Positions 39,238 through 47,380 of a stretch of DNA of 64,000 nt are shown here, piece by piece. Under the pieces are notes generated by a model, which saw only the letters and a program-made list of their open reading frames with translations, made no database searches and was not told the origin of the DNA. Source of the DNA: Amycolatopsis palatopharyngis (GTDB lineage: Bacteria > Actinomycetota > Actinomycetes > Mycobacteriales > Pseudonocardiaceae); NCBI RefSeq assembly GCF_003385185.1, contig NZ_PQHZ01000024.1:25702-89701 (forward strand), given 5' to 3'. How positions within the stretch are numbered: the stretch's first letter is position 1; every line of letters begins with the position of its first letter. Position numbers and translations under genes: made by a program.

Positions 39238-39365
39238 TCGGTGGTCCTTCCGCCTGTGGTGGGGTGGCAGTCGTCACACACAACACTAGTGTCGCTGATC
39301 CCGCTGGTGGGCCGAGTGCTCAAGACCACCGGGCGACCGCAAGTCGGTTGGGCCAGACTGGCGGC

Positions 39366-40763
39366 ATGGCTGAACAGGAATTCCGGATCGAACACGACAC
39401 GATGGGTGAGGTGCGAGTTCCCGCCCAGGCGCTCTACCGCGCGCAGACCCAGCGGGCCGTGGAGAACTTCCCGATCTCCGGCCGCGGTCTTGAACGCGCC
39501 CAGATTCGTGCGCTCGGCCTGCTCAAAGCCGCGGCCGCGCGGGTGAACGCACGACTCGGCGTGCTCGACGGTGAGGTGGCCGCGGCCATCGCGAGCGCGG
39601 CCGACGAGGTGGCCGAGGGCAGGCACGACGAGCACTTCCCGATCGACGTCTTCCAGACCGGGTCCGGCACCTCGTCCAACATGAACGCGAACGAGGTCAT
39701 CGCGACGCTGGCGAGCCGGGCACTGGGCCGCGACGTGCACCCCAACGACGACGTCAACGCATCGCAGTCGTCCAACGACACGTTTCCCACCACCATTCAC
39801 GTCGCCGCGACCGAGGCGGTGCTGACGGATCTGATCCCGGCACTGGAGCACCTGGCCAAGACGATCGAGGGACGGGCCGCGGAGTGGGCCGACGTGGTGA
39901 AGTCGGGGCGCACGCACCTGATGGACGCGGTGCCCATCACCCTGGGACAGGAGGCTGGCGCATGGGCGGCGCAGGTCCGTTTCGGCATGGAACGGCTACG
40001 CGGCTGCCTGCCGAGGCTCGGTGAACTGCCGATCGGTGGTACAGCGGTCGGCTCCGGCCTCAACGCGCCCGACGGTTTCGGCAACGCGGTGGCAGGCGAG
40101 CTGGCGAAGGTGACGAACCTGCCGCTGACCGAGGCACGCGACCACTTCGAGGCGCAGGCCGCCCAGGACGGCGTCGTCGAGGCATCCGGGCAGCTGCGCA
40201 CCGTCGCGGTTTCGCTGAACAAGATCGCCAACGACCTGCGCTGGCTGGGTTCGGGGCCGCGCACCGGTCTCGGCGAGCTGGCACTGCCGGACCTGCAGCC
40301 GGGTTCGTCGATCATGCCGGGCAAGGTCAACCCGGTCATCCCCGAGGCCACGCTGCAGGTGGTCGCCCAGGTCATCGGCAACGACGCCGCCGTGGCCTTC
40401 GCGGGCGCGCAGGGCAACTTCCAGCTCAATGTCAATCTGCCGGTGATCGCCCGCAACGTGCTGGAGTCCACCCGGCTGCTCGCGGCGGTGTCCCGGTTGC
40501 TGGCGGACAAGGTCTTCGCCGGTGTGCAGGCCAATGTGGAGCAGGCGCGGGAGTACGCGGAGGGCTCGCCGTCCATCGTGACGCCGCTGAACTCCTACAT
40601 CGGCTACGAGGAGGCGGCCGCCGTCGCGAAACAGGCGCTGAAGGAGCGCAGGACGATCCGGGAGGTAGTGCTCGAACGCGGCCACGTGGCGGATGGCAAG
40701 CTCACCGAGACCCAGCTCGACGAGGCACTCGACGTCCTGCGGATGGCACGCGGCGGCAAGTAG
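39366..40763 (+). CDS. fumC: Fumarate hydratase class II
   Basis: 465 residues; interconverts fumarate and malate in the TCA cycle. Signatures GSGTSSNMNANEV, SSNDTFPTTIH, SGRTHLMDAVPITLGQE and the catalytic loop GSSIMPGKVNPVIPE are intact. ATG at 39366 gives the usual MAEQEFRIEHDTMG start. Iron-independent class. Followed by a compound hairpin. Matches Rv1098c in location near glpX. Confidence 0.96.
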   Translation: MAEQEFRIEHDTMGEVRVPAQALYRAQTQRAVENFPISGRGLERAQIRALGLLKAAAARVNARLGVLDGEVAAAIASAADEVAEGRHDEHFPIDVFQTGSGTSSNMNANEVIATLASRALGRDVHPNDDVNASQSSNDTFPTTIHVAATEAVLTDLIPALEHLAKTIEGRAAEWADVVKSGRTHLMDAVPITLGQEAGAWAAQVRFGMERLRGCLPRLGELPIGGTAVGSGLNAPDGFGNAVAGELAKVTNLPLTEARDHFEAQAAQDGVVEASGQLRTVAVSLNKIANDLRWLGSGPRTGLGELALPDLQPGSSIMPGKVNPVIPEATLQVVAQVIGNDAAVAFAGAQGNFQLNVNLPVIARNVLESTRLLAAVSRLLADKVFAGVQANVEQAREYAEGSPSIVTPLNSYIGYEEAAAVAKQALKERRTIREVVLERGHVADGKLTETQLDEALDVLRMARGGK

Positions 40764-40826
40764 GCACGCCTTCACCGTCGTTCCGGTCCTGGGGACGTGA
40801 TGTCCGCAGCGGCCGGAACGGCGTGC
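40764..40826. terminator. Compound hairpin after fumC
   Basis: GCACGCC (40764-40770) pairs with GGCGTGC (40820-40826) and GTTCCGG (40780-40786) with CCGGAAC (40813-40819), with a 9-base bulge. It lies between the ends of fumC and the convergent TetR gene, so likely bidirectional. Confidence 0.5.
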
Positions 40827-40835
40827 TGCGCCCTC

Positions 40836-41405
40836 TCAGTGCTCGATCAACTGCCGGGCGATCTCCTTGGCGTTGCCGATCGCTCCAGGGACCACCCCGA
40901 AGGACGCCGTGACCGTGGCACCCTCCAGTAGCACCAGCAAGGACGTGGCTACCCTGCGTGGATTGCGTAGCCGGGCATCCTTGGCGAGCGTGCGCAGGTA
41001 GTCAAGCATCCACAGCTTCTGCTCCCGGATGACCTCGCGGCCGGGATGTGCCGCATCGGTCAACTCGGCCTGCGCGTTCACGAAGGCACACCCACGTGGG
41101 TTCTCCGTGGACATCCACTCTTCGAGCGCGTCGAACACGAGTAGCAATCTGCGGGCGGGCGGCACCCTGGTGCCGCGCTCGACCACGCTGACGACATGCT
41201 CGCGCCAGCGCTCGTCCCGGCGTGCGAGATAGTGCCCGACCAGGGTGTCCTTCGAGCCGAACCGGTCGTACAGGGTCTTCTTGGTCACCCCGGCCTCGGT
41301 CGCGATCGACTCGACGCCGACCGCGTGGATGCCGTTCTCGTAGAACAGGCGCCCGGCGACCTCGAGTACCCGCTCCGCGGCCGGAGTCATCGTCAGTTCG
41401 TCCAT
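40836..41405 (-). CDS. TetR family transcriptional regulator
   Basis: 189 residues. N-terminal helix-turn-helix: RVLEVAGRLFYENGIHAVGV then IATEAGVTKKTLYDRFGSKD, a textbook TetR DNA-binding domain; the C-terminal ligand domain is AcrR/YcdC-like (PRGCAFVNAQAELTDAAHPG). ATG at 41405, with GTG one codon earlier also possible. Divergent from an EamA transporter, with two related inverted repeats between them, so it probably represses both genes until an unknown effector binds. Confidence 0.93.
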   Translation of the reverse strand: MDELTMTPAAERVLEVAGRLFYENGIHAVGVESIATEAGVTKKTLYDRFGSKDTLVGHYLARRDERWREHVVSVVERGTRVPPARRLLLVFDALEEWMSTENPRGCAFVNAQAELTDAAHPGREVIREQKLWMLDYLRTLAKDARLRNPRRVATSLLVLLEGATVTASFGVVPGAIGNAKEIARQLIEH

Positions 41406-41420
41406 CACCCCTTGACAGTA

Positions 41421-41463
41421 TACCGATCGGTCTAGTTAGTCTAGTAACCATACCGGGCGGTAT
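41421..41463. promoter_or_regulatory. Paired TetR operators in the tetR/eamA promoter
   Basis: Two inverted repeats share ACCGNNCGGT: ACCGATCGGT at 41422-41431 and ATACCGGGCGGTAT at 41450-41463, with centres 30 bp apart. Placement between the divergent regulator and exporter genes fits autoregulation. Confidence 0.6.
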
Positions 41464-41486
41464 ACCTCAACCGGAAAGGACGTCCG

Positions 41487-42437
41487 ATGAGGACAGAAGT
41501 CGTTCCAGCCGTTGGTTTCGTACTGATGTGGAGTTCCGGGTTCATCGGCGCCACTCTCGGCACCCAGCACGCTGGATCGAGCACCTTGTTGATGTGGCGT
41601 TTTCTCGCGGCCACGGCACTCATCGGGCTCTGGTGGTCGCTGCATCGCAGGCGAAGGTTCACCGCACGGGAGATCGGGGTACACGCGGGAGTGGGCCTGT
41701 TGTCGCAGGGCGGATACCTCTACGGAGTCGTCATGTCGGCCGAACTCGGCGTCCCTGCCGGTGTCGCGGCACTGGTCGCGGCTCTGCAGCCGATCGTCGC
41801 GGCGACGCTCAGCGGCCCGCTGCTCGGCGAGCACACAAGCCGGCTGCAATGGATCGGTCTCGCCGTGGGACTCGCCGGGGTGGCGCTGGTGGTCGGCGGG
41901 GATCTGAATGGCGGTACCGGTGCGCCGGCCCTCGCCTACGCTCTCCCGTTCGGGGCCATGCTCGCGCTGGTCACGGCGACCTTCGTCGAACGAAAAGCGG
42001 CGACCGAGCTCCCACTCGGCGATTCGCTGATGATCCAGTGCGCTGGTAGTGCCGTGTTGTTCACCGGCCTGGCCTTGGCGACCGGTGACGCGGCCCCGCC
42101 AACGTCGGGATCGTTCTGGCTGGCAGTGGCATGGGTGGTCGTGCTGTCCACCTTCGGCGGCTACGGCTTCTACTGGCTCAACGTGCGGCGCGGCTCGGTC
42201 ACCCGGGTCTCCAGCCTGCTCTACCTGACCCCACCCACCACGATGCTGCTGGCACTGGCGATGTTCGGCCAGCGGATTACGGCACTCGGCCTGCTCGGAC
42301 TGGCCGTTTGCCTCGGCGCCGTGCTGCTCGTCCTGCGCGCCCCAAGTCGCCAGCGTGCCGACCGGGAGGACTCCGTCCGTGATCTGCCACGCCCGGAGAC
42401 CACGGTTCCGGCAGCGGAATGTCGGACCGCCGGGTGA
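41487..42437 (+). CDS. EamA/DMT family transporter
   Basis: 316 residues with about ten membrane helices in two EamA repeats (VLMWSSGFIGATLGTQHA start; LQPIVAATLSGPLLGE in the first repeat; LYLTPPTTMLLALAMFGQ in the second), then a 30-residue charged tail. Members of the drug/metabolite transporter superfamily export small metabolites or amino acids. AAAGGA precedes the ATG. Regulated by the divergent TetR protein by inference from the shared operators. Substrate unknown. Confidence 0.9.
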   Translation: MRTEVVPAVGFVLMWSSGFIGATLGTQHAGSSTLLMWRFLAATALIGLWWSLHRRRRFTAREIGVHAGVGLLSQGGYLYGVVMSAELGVPAGVAALVAALQPIVAATLSGPLLGEHTSRLQWIGLAVGLAGVALVVGGDLNGGTGAPALAYALPFGAMLALVTATFVERKAATELPLGDSLMIQCAGSAVLFTGLALATGDAAPPTSGSFWLAVAWVVVLSTFGGYGFYWLNVRRGSVTRVSSLLYLTPPTTMLLALAMFGQRITALGLLGLAVCLGAVLLVLRAPSRQRADREDSVRDLPRPETTVPAAECRTAG

Positions 42438-42447
42438 TGATGGAGCC

Positions 42448-43959
42448 ATGCTGCTCGACACCGTCGTCACTGCCTCCGCCGGCCTCTCGGCCACTCGCTC
42501 GCGTAAGGCGAAGATCGCGATCCTGGCTGAGACGTTGCGCGCGGTCCCGGTAAGTGAACTGGCTCCGGCCGTCGCCTTCCTCACGGGCGCGCCTACCCAG
42601 GGACGCATCGGCACCGGCTGGCGAACGCTGGTCGATCTCGACATCCCGCCCGCGAACACGCCGTCGTTGAGCCTGGGCGACGTGGATGCCGCACTGGGCA
42701 CGGTCGCGGCGGCGGGCGGAGCGGGTTCGGTGGCCCGACGGTCCACGGCGCTCACCGAACTTTTCAGCAGGGCCACGAAGGACGAGCAGCGATTTCTGGT
42801 TCGGCTGCTCACGGGAGAACTACGCCAGGGCGCACTGGAAGGTGTGATGGTCGACGCGGTCGCCGCAGCGGCCGAGGTCAAGGCGGACACCGTACGAAGG
42901 GCCTTGATGCTGTCCGGTTCACTGACCGCGACGGCGAGCGCGGCGATGGCGGGCGGCACGACGGCCCTCGAACAGTTCCGGATACAGCTGGGCAGACCGG
43001 TCCGGCCGATGCTCGCTTCCCCGGCCGAGTCCCTCGCCGGTGCGGTGACCGAACTCGGCTCGGCCATCGTGGAGTACAAGATGGACGGTGCGCGGATCCA
43101 GGTACACCGGGACGGCGAAGAGGTGCACGTCTACACCAGGACCCTGCGGGAGATCACCGGACAGGTCGCCGAACTGGTGGAACTGGTGCGAGCGATGCCG
43201 TGCGAATCGGTCGTCCTGGACGGGGAGACGCTCGCGCTCACCGACGAGGGCAGGCCGCGGCCGTTCCAGGAGACGATGGCCCGGTTCGGCAGCACACGGG
43301 AGGAACAGGTGCGGGCACTGCTGTTGCGGCCGTACTTCTTCGACTGCCTGCATCTCGACGGCGTGGACCTGCTCGACGTCCCGCTGCGCGAGCGCAACGA
43401 GGCGCTGCGCAGGGTGGCGGGCGAGCACGTCATCCCCGGCGAGATCGACCCCGGGGACGCGTCCGCCCTGCTCGACAGCGCACTCACCGCTGGGCACGAG
43501 GGGGTCATGGTCAAGGCGCTGGACTCGGTGTACGCGGCGGGCAGGCGCGGCCGGGCCTGGCTGAAGGTCAAGCCGGTGCACACGCTCGACCTGGTCGTGC
43601 TGGCCGCGGAGTGGGGGCACGGCAGGCGCACCGGTTACCTGTCGAACCTGCACCTCGGCGTCCGAGACCCGGACGGTGGTCCGCCGATCATGGTCGGCAA
43701 GACGTTCAAGGGGCTCACAGACGAACTCCTCACCTGGCAGACCGAGCGGCTGCAACAGATCGAGCGGACGCGTTCGGACTGGGTCGTGCACGTGCGGCCC
43801 GAACTCGTGGTGGAGATCGAACTCGACGGCGCCCAGACCAGCACCCGCTACCCCGGCGGAGCGGCGCTGCGCTTCGCCAGGGTCCTGCGGTACCGCCCGG
43901 ACAAGGACCCCGCCGACGCCGACACGATCGAGGCAGTACGGGCGCTGCTCCACGGCTGA
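42448..43959 (+). CDS. ATP-dependent DNA ligase
   Basis: 503 residues with an N-terminal ligase DNA-binding domain (about 1-190), the nucleotidyltransferase core with the adenylated lysine in EYKMDGARIQ (motif I, about residue 211), motifs LDGETLALTDEGR and EGVMVKALDS, WLKVKP (motif V), and an OB-fold C-terminus (PELVVEIELDGAQ). This is the LigB type that seals nicks with ATP, supplementary to the essential NAD ligase. Ten bases behind the transporter gene, possibly co-transcribed. Confidence 0.95.
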   Translation: MLLDTVVTASAGLSATRSRKAKIAILAETLRAVPVSELAPAVAFLTGAPTQGRIGTGWRTLVDLDIPPANTPSLSLGDVDAALGTVAAAGGAGSVARRSTALTELFSRATKDEQRFLVRLLTGELRQGALEGVMVDAVAAAAEVKADTVRRALMLSGSLTATASAAMAGGTTALEQFRIQLGRPVRPMLASPAESLAGAVTELGSAIVEYKMDGARIQVHRDGEEVHVYTRTLREITGQVAELVELVRAMPCESVVLDGETLALTDEGRPRPFQETMARFGSTREEQVRALLLRPYFFDCLHLDGVDLLDVPLRERNEALRRVAGEHVIPGEIDPGDASALLDSALTAGHEGVMVKALDSVYAAGRRGRAWLKVKPVHTLDLVVLAAEWGHGRRTGYLSNLHLGVRDPDGGPPIMVGKTFKGLTDELLTWQTERLQQIERTRSDWVVHVRPELVVEIELDGAQTSTRYPGGAALRFARVLRYRPDKDPADADTIEAVRALLHG

Positions 43960-43976
43960 TCCGGCGTCGGCAGGAT

Positions 43977-44030
43977 GTCCCCAATGTGGCTTTGGGGAAC
44001 TTGAACGTCCCGAATGCCACATTGGGGAAC
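43977..44030. repeat. Two GTCCCCAATGTGG hairpins in opposite orientation
   Basis: Units at 43977-44000 and, inverted, 44007-44030 (GTCCCGAATGCCACATTGGGGAAC). Same family as the cluster at 32165. They sit between convergent gene ends (ligase + and a secreted protein -), where they could end both transcripts. Confidence 0.75.
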
Positions 44031-44048
44031 ATCCACTCGCGGCGTGTG

Positions 44049-44408
44049 CTAGCGGGCGACGGTCTTCACCACTCCGCCGTAGTACGGGAAGTTCACGCCG
44101 GTCGGCGCGCACTCGATCTTCTGGCCCTCCTTGAAGTAGACCGTGATCGAGCCCACGCACTCGAAGGCCTTGAAGCCGCCCCAGGTCCGAGTGCCGGGCC
44201 GCAGGCACAACGCGTCCTTGCCGAACCGCCTGATGTACCCCGAGTAGCCCTTACCGCAGGTCTTGATGATGTCCGACACGGCGACCTCGGCGGCGGGTGC
44301 CGCCATCGCTTGCTGCGGCTGTGCTGTGGCCACCGTGGCGGTGAGCGGAAGCACCGCCGTCGCGAAGGTGAGTCCGGCGACGGTCGCCGCCCTGGTGATC
44401 GAACGCAT
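44049..44408 (-). CDS. Small secreted Cys-containing protein
   Basis: 119 residues. Signal peptide MRSITRAATVAGLTFATAVL with probable cleavage after TATAQ or MAAPA, then a mature part with four cysteines (IIKTCGKGY; DALCLRPGT; FECVGS; IECAPTG), Gly/Tyr/Trp-rich, likely two disulfides. Ends PYYGGVVKTVAR. No known domain recognised. It follows the other secreted protein at 44438 by 29 bp on the same strand and is probably in one operon with it. Confidence 0.72.
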   Translation of the reverse strand: MRSITRAATVAGLTFATAVLPLTATVATAQPQQAMAAPAAEVAVSDIIKTCGKGYSGYIRRFGKDALCLRPGTRTWGGFKAFECVGSITVYFKEGQKIECAPTGVNFPYYGGVVKTVAR

Positions 44409-44437
44409 GTCTGTCCCCTGTTTCGGTGAGCGTGGAA

Positions 44438-44842
44438 TCAGTAGCAGCGGGCTGAGGAAATGGCGTACGTGTAGTTGTTCGAGGCGTTCGACTGCACGTC
44501 GAAGGCGATCTTGTAGCTGATCGGTGGCTCGCCGAACACGTCGGTACTGACCTTCTTCTCCTTGCCGGGTGCGATACCGCCCTTCCACAGGACCTTGTCC
44601 CACCGCACGTCGCGAATGGTCACGAGCATGCCGCGGAAGTCGTGGTTGTGGACCTTGATGGTGATCTTCTGGTCCGCAAGCGTGGACGCCACCGTTGTCT
44701 TCCCGCCCATCAGCGGGCCGCCCGCGCAGACCTGCTGCACGGCGGATGCCTGCGGCGCGAGCAGCAACGGCACGATGACCGCGATCGGCAGGACCGCGCC
44801 TGCCCTGCGTGCCCACCTGGACCGAATCTGTGCATCTCCCAT
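44438..44842 (-). CDS. Small secreted beta-rich protein
   Basis: 134 residues. After a charged start (MGDAQIRSRWARR), a signal helix (AVLPIAVIVPLLLAPQASA) then a mature domain of about 100 residues with alternating hydrophobic strands (KITIKVHNHDFRGMLVTI, VLWKGGIAPGKEKKV) and one cysteine near each end, suggesting an Ig-like or similar sandwich closed by a disulfide. No family recognised. Upstream of the 44049 secreted protein and downstream of a membrane-anchored NBR1-domain protein. Confidence 0.7.
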   Translation of the reverse strand: MGDAQIRSRWARRAGAVLPIAVIVPLLLAPQASAVQQVCAGGPLMGGKTTVASTLADQKITIKVHNHDFRGMLVTIRDVRWDKVLWKGGIAPGKEKKVSTDVFGEPPISYKIAFDVQSNASNNYTYAISSARCY

Positions 44843-44990
44843 GGAGGTTTCCCGTTCCCTTCGGCGATCGGACGTCGGCGATTTGGACGTCGTCGAGATT
44901 CGAAGCTAGGGAGGAGCTCAGAGCAGCGGAAGACGCTGACCGGCCACGGGATGGCTTGCGGTCGAAAGCCGACGTTTACCCAGGTCAACG

Positions 44991-45018
44991 ATTTGACCAT
45001 CGCGTCGGTTGGTCAAAT
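44991..45018. terminator. Hairpin after the NBR1-domain gene
   Basis: ATTTGACCA (44991-44999) and TGGTCAAAT (45010-45018), a perfect 9-bp stem with a 10-base loop, begins 7 bases beyond the stop of the minus-strand gene at 45026. It could instead be an operator for the secreted-protein genes downstream. Confidence 0.45.
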
Positions 45019-45025
45019 TCCGCCG

Positions 45026-45907
45026 CTATTCCACTACCTTCACGAGGAAGAACAGGGCCCGGCTGCCGGGCAGCAACAGCCGCCCTCGGTCGTCCACCAT
45101 CTTCCAGTAGACCTGGCAGTAGCCGGATGTGTCGGGTGCCCGCACGTCCACCGAGATCCGCACGGACTCCCCGGGCCGCGTGGCCGGGATCGGCACCTGC
45201 TGGGCCGTTTCGCACTCGGTGGGATTGCCGAACGAGCCGTCCCGGCGCAGAAAGCGGTCGGCCCAGGGCACAGTCCCCGCGTTGCGGATCTCCCAGGTCT
45301 TGACGAAATGCGTTCCGGTGAGCACTTCTGTTCCGTCCGGGATCGTCACATCGCCGACCCATTCGGACCGGTCCCCGTCGATGAGGGCGGCGGGCGCGGC
45401 CACTTCTGCCTCGCGCTCCGGCGGTTGCGGGTCCGCGCCGACGTCCTGAATCAGCATGACCGTGCCGATCGACAGCAGGGTGGCGACCGCGACTGCGGCC
45501 ACCGCTGTCCACTGCCTGCGACGCTGCGGACGTTCGGGCGCTGGCTCGGGAGCAGCATCGATCGGCTCGGCCGCTCCCGCCCGCGCCCGCTCCCATCTGG
45601 CCCGCCACTCGGTTCGCGCCGTATCCGGGCACTCGCCGAGGATGTCCACCGCGAGCACGCGGACGAACTCCCAGGCGGTGTCCCAGGACGGCAGCTGCTT
45701 GCCGCGCGCGGCTGCGGACAACGCCGACTTGGAGGCCAAGGCCCCGTACTCGCCGCGCATCCGGTCGTAGGAAGGGTCGCCTGCGGCCCGCTTCAGTTCC
45801 CAGAGCCGGTGCGCGAACTCCGCGACCGGCCCGGCGGACGGGTCAGGGCAACGCGCGACCCGTCCCCTTCGTCCCTGCTTCTCGTCCAGGACTCCGTCCT
45901 TCTCCAT
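45026..45907 (-). CDS. Membrane-anchored HTH/NBR1-Ig domain protein
   Basis: 293 residues in three parts: an N-terminal cytoplasmic helix-turn-helix-like domain (about 28-100: FAHRLWELKRAAGDPSYDRM, LPSWDTAWEFVRVL), a membrane helix (about 135-155), and an extracellular NBR1/FW (four-tryptophan) Ig-like domain of about 110 residues (HFVKTWEIRNAGTVPWADRF, YCQVYWKMVDDRGRLLLPG). This architecture, known in actinobacteria without a clear role, could link an outside signal to DNA binding. ATG at 45907 chosen as the first Met with coding character. Secreted proteins follow on the same strand. Confidence 0.8.
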   Translation of the reverse strand: MEKDGVLDEKQGRRGRVARCPDPSAGPVAEFAHRLWELKRAAGDPSYDRMRGEYGALASKSALSAAARGKQLPSWDTAWEFVRVLAVDILGECPDTARTEWRARWERARAGAAEPIDAAPEPAPERPQRRRQWTAVAAVAVATLLSIGTVMLIQDVGADPQPPEREAEVAAPAALIDGDRSEWVGDVTIPDGTEVLTGTHFVKTWEIRNAGTVPWADRFLRRDGSFGNPTECETAQQVPIPATRPGESVRISVDVRAPDTSGYCQVYWKMVDDRGRLLLPGSRALFFLVKVVE

Positions 45908-45995
45908 CGAGCTCCACCTCGACGGGAGGATATTGCGCCGTACGGGCGAGCGGCCCGAAGGCAGGCGAACTTCCTCCGAAGGAGGACGGTGTCGC

Positions 45996-47244
45996 TCAAC
46001 CGCGGACCCGGCGAAACGCGTTGAGCGGGTCACTGACCCCCGCGACGACGAGCGAGCGGACGGCACCGCGGCGGCGGTCCACCGGCTTGCCGGAGGCGAC
46101 GCGATGCATCTGCTGGGTGTGCCACTGGATCTCCAGCCAGCTGTCGGCCAGCCGGATACCGGTCTTCGGGCACAGTCGCTCGGCCTCGACGTCCTCCCCT
46201 GCGAGCAGCCGCGCGGGCAGGTCGGGGGGTGACGGTGACCGGACGGCCGAGCCCGATGACGTCGAGCGCGCCTGAGCGCAGTGCGGCGCCCATTCCCTCT
46301 ACGGTCCGGAAGCCGCCGGTGACCATCAACGCGACATCGCTGATCTGGCGGGCTTTGGTCGCGTAGTCGAGGAAGTAGGCCTCCCTGTTGCGTGTGCTGC
46401 TCCTGGTCTCGCTGGTCAGCCCCATCATCGCGGCACGCTCGTAGGTCCCACCGGAGATCTCCAGCAGATCGATCCCCGCCTCCCCGAGTTCGCGGACGAC
46501 TTCGAGGGATTCCTCCTCCGTGAACCCGCCGCGCTGGAAGTCCGCGCTGTTCAGCTTCACCGACAGCGCGGCGGTTGCGCCGATCTCGGCCCTGACCCTG
46601 CGTACGAGTTCGAGCAGGAACCGCCTGCGGCGCACCGCGTCCCCGCCCCAGGCGTCCGTACGCCGGTTCGTCAACGGCGAGAGGAACTGGGAGATGAGGT
46701 AACCGTGCGCACCGTGCAGCTGGATGCCGCGAAACCCGGCCTCGAGCACCGTGCGCGCCGACAAGGCGAACCGATCGATGATCGCCTCGATCTCGGCCCC
46801 GGTCAGTGCGCGGGGTGTGGCGAAGACCGAGCGGACGCCACGGTCGTCGAAGGGCACAGCAGATGGGGCGACGGGCTGGCGGGACAGGAAGCGGGGACTT
46901 TGCCGTCCGGGGTGGTTGAGCTGCACCCACAGCTGGGCCTCGGTCCCCGCCGAGGCCGCGGCCCACTCGCGGAACACCGCCGGGTCGGGCCGGGCGGGCA
47001 CGGCTACGTTGCGCGGCTCGCCGAGCGCGGCCGGGTCCACCATGACATTGCCCGTGACCAACATCCCCGCACCGCCCCGCGACCAGGTGCGGTACAGCTC
47101 GACCAGCTCCTGACCGGGCCGATTGCGCCGGTCTCCGAGCTGCTCGCTCAGCGCCGACTTCGCCAACCGGTGCGGAAGGACGGCGCCGCAACGCAACGTC
47201 AGGGGCTCGGCCAGCAGCTCGACCGCAGCTTTCGTCGTCGGCAT
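45996..47244 (-). pseudogene. NADH:flavin oxidoreductase (Old Yellow Enzyme) with a frameshift near the C-terminus
   Basis: The first about 340 residues are a good FMN-barrel OYE: VQLNHPGRQSPR, GAHGYLISQFLSPLTNRRTD, LSVKLNSADFQRGGF, MVTGGFRTVEGM, DVIGLGRPVTV. At the run of six C residues (G on the plus strand, 46224-46229) the frame breaks; deleting one base restores the conserved tail (PDLPARLLAGEDV, ADSWLEIQWHTQQMHRVASG, VSDPLNAFRR) to a stop at 45996. As read, the frame ends at 46030 with an Arg-rich nonsense tail. Either a recent mutation or a sequencing error. ATG has a GGAGGG site. Confidence 0.8.
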
Positions 47245-47380
47245 CGACCCTCCAGTTCCGCGCACCACCTGTTTCTTACCGGCAGTAACTTACCTGAAAG
47301 TAGATACCGTTGGTAGGTCAAAGTAGCTCACCAGACGGATCGTGCTGCCCTCGCCGTGCAGCGGTGTAACCTGGGTTCTC

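Noticed and set aside
45026..47191. A single 721-codon protein covering the NBR1 gene and part of the flavin oxidoreductase
   Set aside because: The first 428 codons are out-of-frame translation of the oxidoreductase; the real NBR1-domain gene starts at 45907.
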